Source: Xanthomonas hortorum (lineage in GTDB: Bacteria; Pseudomonadota; Gammaproteobacteria; Xanthomonadales; Xanthomonadaceae). Taken from it: DNA of 64,000 nt. Each line of letters opens with the position of its first letter. Position 1 is the first letter of the stretch. Shown piece after piece: positions 50,224 through 62,226 of the stretch. The stretch is taken from NCBI RefSeq assembly GCF_024339125.1, contig NZ_CP101417.1, forward strand, positions 3,359,001 to 3,423,000. Direction: 5' to 3'. The notes beneath the pieces were generated by a model, which saw only the letters and a list, made by a program, of their open reading frames with translations, was not told the DNA's origin and ran no database searches. Made by a program: the position numbers and the translations under genes.

Positions 50224-50279
50224 CGTGCCATGCTTGTTGGAATATCGACACCTGTCACTCTTATGCGGAGGCACGCTGA

Positions 50280-51011
50280 ATGTCCGACATGGCCATGATC
50301 CGGATCGGGATCCTGATCGCTGGACTGCTGCTGGTCGCGGCCATCTTCCTGTTTGGTCGCCCGAAAAAATCGCCGCAAGGGCGCCGGGTCGACAAGGACG
50401 ACGGGCAGCCGCGCGAACGCCGCGAGCCGGTGATTTCCGGCGAGCTTGGCGTGGAAGGCGACCGGTTCGAGCGCACTGAAGGTGCCGAGCAGAGCGAACT
50501 CAATCTGGACGATGCAGATGTGGCTGGCGGCAACGATGTCGGCAAGCGTCCGAATCAGGACTTCGACAAGATCGTCTCGCTGTTCGTCGCGGCCAAGGCC
50601 GGGCAGGTGCTGCGTGGCGAAGACGTGGTGGTGGCTGCCGAGAAAACCGGTTTGGTGTTCGGTCACATGAATGTCTTCCACCGGTTGGTGGAAGGGCACC
50701 CGGAGCGCGGGCCGATCTTCAGCATGGCCAGCATCCTCAAGCCCGGTAGTTTCGACATGGCCAACATCCGCGAGATGCAGACCCCGGCGATTGCGTTTTT
50801 CCTCACCTTGCCGGCGCCGATGACTGCGCTGGATGCCTGGGAAAAAATGCTGCCGACCGTGCAGCGCATGGCCGAACTGCTCGATGGCGTGGTGCTGGAC
50901 GACAGCCGCAATGCGCTGGGCCGTCAGCGCGTGGCGCATATCCGCGACGAGCTACGCGCCTACGATCGCCAGCATCAGGCGCCGCCGCTGACCAAGTCGC
51001 CGCGCTGGTGA
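50280..51011 (+). CDS. zipA: Cell division protein ZipA
   Basis: A 243-residue essential division protein that anchors FtsZ to the membrane. One N-terminal membrane helix (about residues 7-25) is followed by a short basic stretch (R-P-K-K-S). A charged, disordered linker comes next, then the C-terminal FtsZ-binding domain (about 105-225) with L-V-E-G-H-P-E-R-G-P-I-F-S-M-A-S and G-I/V-L-D-D-S-R. The linker is shorter than in E. coli (328 residues in total). The order smc-zipA-ligA is common in gammaproteobacteria; here ligA is separated by two genes. Confidence 0.93.
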   Translation: MSDMAMIRIGILIAGLLLVAAIFLFGRPKKSPQGRRVDKDDGQPRERREPVISGELGVEGDRFERTEGAEQSELNLDDADVAGGNDVGKRPNQDFDKIVSLFVAAKAGQVLRGEDVVVAAEKTGLVFGHMNVFHRLVEGHPERGPIFSMASILKPGSFDMANIREMQTPAIAFFLTLPAPMTALDAWEKMLPTVQRMAELLDGVVLDDSRNALGRQRVAHIRDELRAYDRQHQAPPLTKSPRW

Positions 51012-51019
51012 GTTGAGCG

Positions 51020-51403
51020 ATGTTTAGCCTGCAGGGCGTGTTGGCAGTCGCGTTGTTGCTGGTGCTGTGGGCGATATTGGCGATGCCGTTGTTGTGGATC
51101 TTTACAAGGATCGCCGCGCGCCTGCGTAAGCGCCCGCGTCGTTCGCCCTGGCTTGAGTACGGTTTCGCAGCTGCGATGACGCTGCTGGTTGCGCCGGTGC
51201 CAACGCCCTTCATCAGCGTGTTCATGCCGCACGCCATCGCGCTGTTGGATCGCCGTTACTACACGCACCTCCTGCAAGGCCCGCCGATGCTGCGCGAGCT
51301 ATTGCTATGGAACGCCAGCTCGATGGCATTGACCTTTGTGATTAGCTACCTCTGGCTCCGGAGCACGCTGCGCGCTCCGGAGCCAGAGGCGTTGGATCAG
51401 TAG
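51020..51403 (+). CDS. Small integral membrane protein of unknown function
   Basis: A 127-residue protein with three hydrophobic segments: about 5-30, 48-72 and 100-118. A basic loop (R-L-R-K-R-P-R-R-S-P) follows the first, which should therefore face the cytoplasm. It starts 8 bases after zipA and is probably co-transcribed. I recognise no family. It is followed by two REP-like composite repeats. Confidence 0.65.
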   Translation: MFSLQGVLAVALLLVLWAILAMPLLWIFTRIAARLRKRPRRSPWLEYGFAAAMTLLVAPVPTPFISVFMPHAIALLDRRYYTHLLQGPPMLRELLLWNASSMALTFVISYLWLRSTLRAPEPEALDQ

Positions 51404-51411
51404 GAATCCAA

Positions 51412-51603
51412 AGCCCCTCTCCCGACGGGGCGAGAAAGCGTGGCTTTCGCGCCGCAGGTGCGCATGCCTTGGAGTGCTCGCGCCCGCGCCGCAGGTGCGG
51501 GGGTTGGGGCAAGGACGAAGCTCTCGTGCAGCCGGGCAACGCCGGGCTTCGCGCGTACCCTCATCCGCCCCTTCGGGGCACCTTCTCCCGAGGGGAGAAG
51601 GGA
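51412..51603. repeat. Composite REP-like element, variant copy
   Basis: It starts with a CCCCTCTCCC arm whose hairpin partner is altered. It ends with the same right unit as the copy at 51651: CGTACCCTCATCCGCC, a CCCC-TTC-GGGG hairpin, and a CTTCTCCCGAGGGGAGAAG stem. The interior has GC palindromes (GCCGCAGGTGCG occurs twice). It lies between convergent genes. Confidence 0.7.
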
Positions 51604-51650
51604 ATAACGCAGTACACACTCAGAGCAGCGTCATGCAATGCGACTGATTA

Positions 51651-51781
51651 AAGCCCCTCTCCTTCGGGAGAGGGGTTGGGGTGAGGGTACGGGGCGAAGC
51701 CCTCGTGCAACCGGACAACACTAGGCTTCGCACGTACCCTCATCCGCCCCTTCGGGGCACCTTTTCCCGAAGGGAGAAGGG
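51651..51781. repeat. Composite REP-like element, full copy
   Basis: Left unit: a CCCCTCTCC-TTC-GGGAGAGGGG hairpin followed by TTGGGGTGAGGGTACG. Right unit: CGTACCCTCATCCGCC, a CCCC-TTC-GGGG hairpin and a final stem at 51763-51780. The GAGGGTACG tails of the two units face each other, so the whole is a large inverted structure. It is the same element as at 44870-45001, reversed. It ends just before the stop of the aminotransferase gene. Confidence 0.75.
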
Positions 51782-51805
51782 TAAGCGCTTCGCTTTACTA
51801 CGCGA

Positions 51806-56582
<4,777 letters not shown>

Positions 56583-56751
56583 CGCCGACGCAGCCTGCTC
56601 GGGCTGTGCCGCCGACTCCATTGCGGATCGCAGGCACGAAGTGCCATCCAGTTGTCATCGGCACCGTATTGCTTTCTTCACATCGATGATGCTCTCATCC
56701 TCACGTCCACGGGGGCGCGGCGCAGAGTGTGTTTGGGTGAGGAGTGTCGGC

Positions 56752-57438
56752 ATGAAGTGGCTGGTCAGCTTATGCGGTTTGTGGTGCTTGCCGCTGCTGA
56801 TGCTCGCCGATGCGCGCGCTTCGGATCGCGCCTCCGGCGTGGTGCGTTGCGAGTCCAAGGACATGGCGCGCACGCACTGCGCGATGGATACCGAACACGG
56901 CGTGCAACTGGTGCGCCAGCTGTCCGAAACCAGTTGTATTCGCGGCAGCGAGTGGGATGTGGAACGCGACGGCGTGTGGGTCGAGCAGGGCTGCCGTGCG
57001 GAGTTTGCCTCTGCGCGCGCGCCAGCCTACCCGCAGATGCGCCGGGTGGTGCGCTGCGACTCCAACGGTGGCAAAGTGGCCTGCCCGGTGATCCTGCGCG
57101 GTGCGCCGGTCCGCTTGTTGCGTCAGCGCTCGATGTGGCCGTGCAAGGAGGGTCGCACGTGGGGCACCCGGCGTAATGAAATCTGGGTGTCACGCGGTTG
57201 CGATGGCGAGTTCGAAGTCGGTGCCGAAGATGGTTCCGGCTTTGTGGCCGTGCCGCGCATGATCACCTGCGAATCGAAGAAGAGCTCGCGCCGCACCTGT
57301 GGGGTGTCGGTGGAGCGCCAGGTGCGCGTGGGCCGGCAGATCTCCAAAAAAGAATGCGTGGAAGGCCAGACCTGGGGCTGGAGCCGCGACGGGGTGTGGG
57401 TGAACGACGGCTGCCGTGCCGAGTTCATCGTCGACTGA
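56752..57438 (+). CDS. Secreted protein with three DUF3011 repeats
   Basis: A 228-residue exported protein. The signal peptide spans residues 1-25 (L-A-D-A-R-A-S). The mature part is three tandem repeats of about 55-60 residues. Each has a V-x-C-(E/D)-S start, a C-rich middle, a W-(D/G)-x-x-R/S-x-(D/N)-x-(V/I)-W-V strand and a final G-C-x-x-E-F, a DUF3011 pattern with four or five cysteines per repeat that probably form disulfides. The function is unknown. The ATG at 56752 has an AGGAG site at 56739-56743. The gene is monocistronic. Confidence 0.8.
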   Translation: MKWLVSLCGLWCLPLLMLADARASDRASGVVRCESKDMARTHCAMDTEHGVQLVRQLSETSCIRGSEWDVERDGVWVEQGCRAEFASARAPAYPQMRRVVRCDSNGGKVACPVILRGAPVRLLRQRSMWPCKEGRTWGTRRNEIWVSRGCDGEFEVGAEDGSGFVAVPRMITCESKKSSRRTCGVSVERQVRVGRQISKKECVEGQTWGWSRDGVWVNDGCRAEFIVD

Positions 57439-57534
57439 GCGGCTGACGAACCTGCTGCGTATTGGTCTATTGCAGAGCGGTGGATCTTGGCTTTCGCTGC
57501 ACAGGGCGGCTGATCTGCGGTTTGGCTGCAGGGC

Positions 57535-57636
57535 CCTTGCCCGCCCACCATCGCGGGACACGCCGCAAGTACGTCCGTGTAGGCTCTTACGCGGCATCCA
57601 TGCCGCGTAAGGTCCCGCGACGGTGGGCGGGCAAGG
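57535..57636 (-). repeat. Double-palindrome element, copy 1
   Basis: The outer arms 57535-57559 and 57612-57636 are complementary at 24 of 25 positions. Inside them 57586-57611 is a perfect 12+2+12 palindrome. A 35-base core at 57552-57586 is the reverse complement, with one difference, of the core in copy 2. The element is inverted relative to copy 2. No gene is present in the surrounding 600 bases. Confidence 0.85.
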
Positions 57637-57773
57637 ACCAGTGGAGATGGTCGTTGTGCATGGTTGCAAGCAAGGCGTGGTGTGTTGTCTGGATAACACC
57701 GCGACGGATCAGCTTCATAGCGCAATGCGATCGACGGGCAGGTTTCAACAAAGCAACCGGCAGACTTCCTGGT

Positions 57774-57876
57774 GCGGTGCCCTCGCCGATTGCGGGACCG
57801 TGTGGCGGCATGGATGCCGCCACCGAGCCTACATGGACGTACTTGCGGCGTGTCCCGCGAGCGGCGAGGGCACCGC
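57774..57876 (+). repeat. Double-palindrome element, copy 2
   Basis: The outer arms 57774-57798 and 57852-57876 are complementary with two mismatches. The inner palindrome is 57802-57811 with 57814-57823, and the conserved core is 57825-57859. The layout (arm, inner palindrome, core, arm) is identical to copy 1 on the opposite strand. The arm sequence differs from copy 1 although pairing is kept. Confidence 0.85.
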
Positions 57877-58008
57877 GCGCTCGACCAATCAGGCTTTTGA
57901 CTGCATCCAAACTACTCGCTACGTTTTTTAGCCGCTCTAAATACCTTCGCCTAGCACGCGCTTGAGGCATTGTTGCGCGCTGACCCCAGGCTGAGCACGG
58001 CAGGTCCA

Positions 58009-58037
58009 CTGACTGGGCTGCCTGGGCACCTTACAAT
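58009..58037 (+). promoter_or_regulatory. Promoter of mtnA, probably giving a leaderless transcript
   Basis: A CTGACT -35-like hexamer (58009-58014, four of six consensus bases) lies 17 bases from a TACAAT -10 hexamer (58032-58037). The ATG is at 58044, only 6 bases past the -10, so transcription would begin at or next to the start codon. No Shine-Dalgarno sequence is present. Confidence 0.55.
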
Positions 58038-58043
58038 AGCGCC

Positions 58044-59108
58044 ATGAACGACAGCGCCCACATCGATTACGCCCGCTACGACCACATCCGCCCATTGCTG
58101 TGGACCGGCGATGCCCTGGAATTGCTCGACCAACGCAAGCTGCCCTTCGTGGTGGAGCATGTGCGTTGCGAGAGCAGCGATGCCGTGGCCGAGGCGATCC
58201 ATTCGCTGGCGGTGCGCGGCGCGCCGGCGATCGGCATTGCGGCCGGCTGGGGCGTGGTGTTGGCGGCGCGCGACATCGATGCCGATGACGGCAGCGCGGC
58301 ATTGCAGAAGCTCGAACCGGCGCTGTTGCGGCTCAATGCCGCGCGTCCGACCGCGGTCAATCTGGCCTGGGCGCTGATGCGCATGCGTCGCGTGCTGGGC
58401 GCTGCCGGCGCCGACTGGCGCGCGGTGATCGCGCGCGAGGCGCAGGCCATCGCCGATGAAGATCTGGCAGCAAATCGGCACATGGGCGCACTCGGCGCTG
58501 CGCTGATCGCGCCGGGCAGTGGCGTGCTGACCCACTGCAATACCGGCTCGCTGGCCACCGCCGGTTTCGGTACCGCGCTGGGCGTGATCCGTGCCGGCAT
58601 GGCGCAGCACCGCATCGGCAAGGTGTTTGCCGGCGAGACCCGCCCGTGGCTGCAGGGCGCACGCCTGACCGTGTGGGAGCTGCAGCAGGATGGCATCGAC
58701 GCGACCTTGATTGCCGATTCGGCCGCCTCGCACCTGATGAAATCCGGCCTGGTGCAATGGGTGATCGTCGGCGCCGACCGCATCTGCGCCAATGGCGATA
58801 CCGCCAACAAGATCGGCACCTATCAGCTGGCCATCGCCGCGCGCCATCACGGCGTCAAGTTCATGGTGGTCGCGCCGTCGTCGACGGTGGACATGGCGAC
58901 TGCCAGCGGCGAGCAGATCGAGATCGAGCAGCGCGACCCGGGCGAATTGTTCGGGGTGGGCGGGGTCAGAACGGTGGCCGATGGCATCCATGCCTGGAAC
59001 CCGGTGTTCGACGTCACCCCCGGCAGCTTGATCGATGCGATCGTCACCGAGCGCGGGGTGATTGCGCAGCCCGACCTGGCGCAGATGCAGGCCGCATTCG
59101 GCGCCTGA
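58044..59108 (+). CDS. mtnA: S-methyl-5-thioribose-1-phosphate isomerase
   Basis: A 354-residue isomerase of the methionine salvage pathway that converts methylthioribose-1-phosphate to methylthioribulose-1-phosphate. The catalytic cysteine is in [11 protein letters not shown], and the catalytic aspartate lies in [18 protein letters not shown]. The motif [11 protein letters not shown] is also conserved. The eIF2B-like fold and length fit MtnA rather than ribose isomerases. No other mtn gene is adjacent. A leaderless transcript is likely. Confidence 0.95.
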   Translation: MNDSAHIDYARYDHIRPLLWTGDALELLDQRKLPFVVEHVRCESSDAVAEAIHSLAVRGAPAIGIAAGWGVVLAARDIDADDGSAALQKLEPALLRLNAARPTAVNLAWALMRMRRVLGAAGADWRAVIAREAQAIADEDLAANRHMGALGAALIAPGSGVLTHCNTGSLATAGFGTALGVIRAGMAQHRIGKVFAGETRPWLQGARLTVWELQQDGIDATLIADSAASHLMKSGLVQWVIVGADRICANGDTANKIGTYQLAIAARHHGVKFMVVAPSSTVDMATASGEQIEIEQRDPGELFGVGGVRTVADGIHAWNPVFDVTPGSLIDAIVTERGVIAQPDLAQMQAAFGA

Positions 59109-59205
59109 GCCCGGCGCGGTGCGATAACGCTGCCAACACCGCGCAAACGCCCTGCAAGTGCTTGTTTCTGGCTGGTAAACCGGCGGCATCGGGCTGCCCC
59201 TTCGT

Positions 59206-59213
59206 GGTACAAT
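59206..59213 (+). promoter_or_regulatory. Extended -10 promoter element of gyrA
   Basis: A TACAAT hexamer at 59208-59213, preceded one base upstream by TG, fits an extended -10. No good -35 is seen 17 bases upstream. The gyrA start is 106 bases downstream, leaving a leader of about 100 bases. Confidence 0.45.
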
Positions 59214-59319
59214 CCGGGGCTTGAATCGATCGGCGGGAGCGTGGGGCCGGCAGCCTGTTACAGGGTGCTCCCGACGCGGCTTTCCGGCTCGCCCGCCACC
59301 TCAAAATTACGGAACCCGA

Positions 59320-62031
59320 ATGGCAGAAACCGCCAAGGAAATCATCCAGGTCAATCTGGAAGACGAGATGCGCAAGAGCTATCTCGATTACGCGATGAGC
59401 GTGATCGTGGGCCGCGCACTCCCCGATGCCCGTGATGGCCTCAAACCTGTGCATCGCCGCGTGCTGTTTGCCATGCACGTGCTGGGCGCGCACAGCAACA
59501 AGGCGTACTTCAAGTCGGCGCGTATCGTCGGCGACGTCATCGGTAAATACCATCCGCACGGCGACCAGTCGGTGTACGACACGTTGGTGCGGATGGCGCA
59601 GCCATTCTCGCTGCGCTACATGATGGTCGACGGCCAGGGTAACTTCGGTTCGGTCGATGGCGACTCTGCCGCGGCGATGCGTTACACCGAGTCGCGCATG
59701 TCGCGTCTGGCGCATGAGCTGATGGCCGACATCGACAAGGAAACCGTCGATTTCCAGCCAAATTACGACGAAAAGGAACTGGAACCGACGGTCATGCCGA
59801 CCCGGTTCCCGAGCCTGCTGGTCAATGGCTCAGCCGGTATTGCGGTGGGTATGGCCACCAACATCCCGCCGCATAATCTGACCGAAGCGATCAACGCCTG
59901 CATCGCCTTGATCGACACGCCGGAGCTGGATGTCGAAGGCCTGATGGAGTACATCCCGGGCCCGGATTTCCCAACCGCCGGCATCATCAACGGCACCGCC
60001 GGCATTGCCGCCGGCTACCGCACCGGGCGTGGCCGGGTGCGCATGCGCGCCAAGGCCGACGTGGAAGTGGCCGACAACGGCCGTGAAGCGATCATCGTCA
60101 CCGAGATCCCGTATCAGGTGAACAAGGCGCGGTTGATCGAGAAGATCGCCGAGCTGGTGAAGGAAAAGAAGCTCGAGGGCATCAGCGAGCTGCGCGATGA
60201 GTCCGACAAGGACGGCATGCGCATCTACATCGAGGTCAAGCGCGGCGAGTCGGCCGAGGTTGTGCTCAACAACCTGTATCAGCAGACCCAGATGGAGTCG
60301 GTGTTCGGCATCAACATGGTGGCGCTGATCGACGGCCGCCCGCAGTTGATGAACCTCAAGCAGATGCTGCAGGCGTTCATCCGCCACCGCCGCGAAGTGG
60401 TCACCCGCCGCACCATCTTTGAACTGCGCAAGGCGCGTGCGCGTGCGCACGTGCTGGAAGGTTTGACCGTCGCGTTGGCCAACATCGACGAGATGATCGA
60501 GCTGATCAAGACCTCGGCCAATCCGCAGGAAGCGCGCGAGCGCATGCTGGCCAAGACCTGGGAACCGGGGTTGGTCGGCGCCTTGCTGGGCGCAGCCGGT
60601 GCCGAAGCCTCCAAGCCGGAAGATCTGCCGCCGGGCGTGGGCCTGATCAAGGGCTTTTACCAGCTCACCGAAGTGCAGGCCTCGCAGATACTGGAAATGC
60701 GTCTGCATCGCCTGACCGGGTTGGAGCAGGAAAAGCTGACCGACGAGTACAAGCAGTTGCTCGAGGTCATCCAGGGCCTGATCCGCATCCTGGAAAATCC
60801 CGACGTGCTGCTGCAGGTGATCCGCGACGAGCTGATCAATATCCGCGAAGAGTACGGCGACGAACGCCGCACCGAAATCCGTCACAGCGAAGAAGATCTG
60901 GATATTCTCGATCTGATTTCGCCGGAAGACGTGGTGGTGACGCTTTCGCACGCGGGCTATGCCAAGCGCCAGCCGGTGAGTGCGTACCGCGCGCAGCGCC
61001 GTGGCGGCCGCGGTCGTTCTGCCGCGGCGACCAAGGAAGAGGATTTCATCGATCAGCTGTGGCTGGTCAACACGCACGACACGCTGCTCACCTTCACCAG
61101 CAGCGGCAAGGTGTTCTGGCTGCCGGTGTACCAGTTGCCGGAGGCCGGCTCCAATGCGCGCGGCCGTCCGATCATCAACTGGATTCCGCTGGAACCCGGC
61201 GAGCGGGTGCAGGCGGTGCTGCCGGTGCGCGAATACGCCGATAACCGCTATGTGTTCTTCGCCACGCGCAACGGCACGGTCAAGAAGACTCCGTTGAGCG
61301 AATTCGCGTTCCGCCTCGCGCGCGGCAAGATCGCCATCAACCTCGATGAGGGCGATGCGCTGGTCGGTGTGGCCTTGACCGATGGCGACCGCGACGTGCT
61401 GTTGTTCGCCTCCAACGGCAAGACCGTGCGCTTTGGCGAATCCACGGTGCGTTCGATGGGCCGTACCGCCACCGGCGTGCGCGGCATCCGTCTGACCAAG
61501 GGCGAAGAGGTGGTCAGCCTGATCGTGGCCGAGCGTGCCGGCGGTGTCGAAGGCGATGTCGAGGAAGAGGGCGTCGAAGACGTGGTGGAGACCACGGACG
61601 TGGCCGATGCTGCAGTGATCGAGGTCGCGGAAAACGACGACACGGCCTACATCCTCACCGCCACCGAGAACGGCTACGGCAAGCGCACCCCGCTGGCCGA
61701 GTATCCGCGCAAGGGACGTGGCACGCAGGGCGTGATCGGCATCCAGACCACCGAGCGCAACGGCAAGTTGGTGCGTGCGGTGTTGCTGGGCGGCACCGAC
61801 GAAGTGCTGCTGATTTCCGACGGCGGTACGCTGGTGCGCACCCGCGGTTCGGAGATCTCGCGCGTGGGTCGCAACACGCAGGGCGTCACGCTGATCCGTC
61901 TGTCCAAGGGCGAAAAGCTGCAGGCGGTGGAACGTCTGGATGCCTCGCTGGATGAAGTGGAAGACGTGGTGGACGACGCAGCCGTTGCACCGGCGCCAAG
62001 CACCAGCGAGTTGCCGCCGACCGAAGCGTGA
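59320..62031 (+). CDS. gyrA: DNA gyrase subunit A
   Basis: A 903-residue type II topoisomerase subunit that breaks and rejoins DNA. The numbering matches E. coli through the active site: the catalytic Tyr122 is in A-M-R-Y-T-E. The quinolone region reads H-G-D-Q-S-V-Y-D, so position 83 is Gln instead of Ser, position 84 is Ser and Asp87 is kept. The GyrA box Q-R-R-G-G-R-G starts the C-terminal wrapping domain, which contains an acidic insertion at about 744-775 and an acidic tail. The ATG at 59320 gives the usual M-A-E-T-A-K-E start. Confidence 0.97.
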   Translation: MAETAKEIIQVNLEDEMRKSYLDYAMSVIVGRALPDARDGLKPVHRRVLFAMHVLGAHSNKAYFKSARIVGDVIGKYHPHGDQSVYDTLVRMAQPFSLRYMMVDGQGNFGSVDGDSAAAMRYTESRMSRLAHELMADIDKETVDFQPNYDEKELEPTVMPTRFPSLLVNGSAGIAVGMATNIPPHNLTEAINACIALIDTPELDVEGLMEYIPGPDFPTAGIINGTAGIAAGYRTGRGRVRMRAKADVEVADNGREAIIVTEIPYQVNKARLIEKIAELVKEKKLEGISELRDESDKDGMRIYIEVKRGESAEVVLNNLYQQTQMESVFGINMVALIDGRPQLMNLKQMLQAFIRHRREVVTRRTIFELRKARARAHVLEGLTVALANIDEMIELIKTSANPQEARERMLAKTWEPGLVGALLGAAGAEASKPEDLPPGVGLIKGFYQLTEVQASQILEMRLHRLTGLEQEKLTDEYKQLLEVIQGLIRILENPDVLLQVIRDELINIREEYGDERRTEIRHSEEDLDILDLISPEDVVVTLSHAGYAKRQPVSAYRAQRRGGRGRSAAATKEEDFIDQLWLVNTHDTLLTFTSSGKVFWLPVYQLPEAGSNARGRPIINWIPLEPGERVQAVLPVREYADNRYVFFATRNGTVKKTPLSEFAFRLARGKIAINLDEGDALVGVALTDGDRDVLLFASNGKTVRFGESTVRSMGRTATGVRGIRLTKGEEVVSLIVAERAGGVEGDVEEEGVEDVVETTDVADAAVIEVAENDDTAYILTATENGYGKRTPLAEYPRKGRGTQGVIGIQTTERNGKLVRAVLLGGTDEVLLISDGGTLVRTRGSEISRVGRNTQGVTLIRLSKGEKLQAVERLDASLDEVEDVVDDAAVAPAPSTSELPPTEA

Positions 62032-62060
62032 TCGCGCCAAGCGAGTAACGCAGTTGAAGA

Positions 62061-62090
62061 AAAACGCCGGCGCACAGCCGGCGTTTTTTA
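62061..62090 (+). terminator. Rho-independent terminator of gyrA
   Basis: An 11-base arm (62061-62071) pairs with 62077-62087 around a 5-base loop, followed directly by T residues. It starts 30 bases past the gyrA stop. Confidence 0.85.
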
Positions 62091-62226
62091 TTGCACGCGG
62101 TGACATCTGCAACGCAGTGTTTTTCGACCGAGGCCGCAAAGAACGCGGCTCTTTCACCGTTGCGGGTCGAAGGTGGTTGGCGGTGCGGCGGCGTTGCGTT
62201 GCCGCAGAATCGAAGAGGAACAACTG

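Noticed and set aside
51412..51781. Possible CRISPR array
   Set aside because: Only two composite units with internal hairpins of unequal length and no regular 28-37 base repeat/spacer periodicity; other copies are dispersed. No cas gene is present.
57123..57725. A 200-codon minus-strand frame over the double palindrome and the DUF3011 gene
   Set aside because: It is made partly of the palindrome and partly of antisense DUF3011 sequence and has no start signal or domain.
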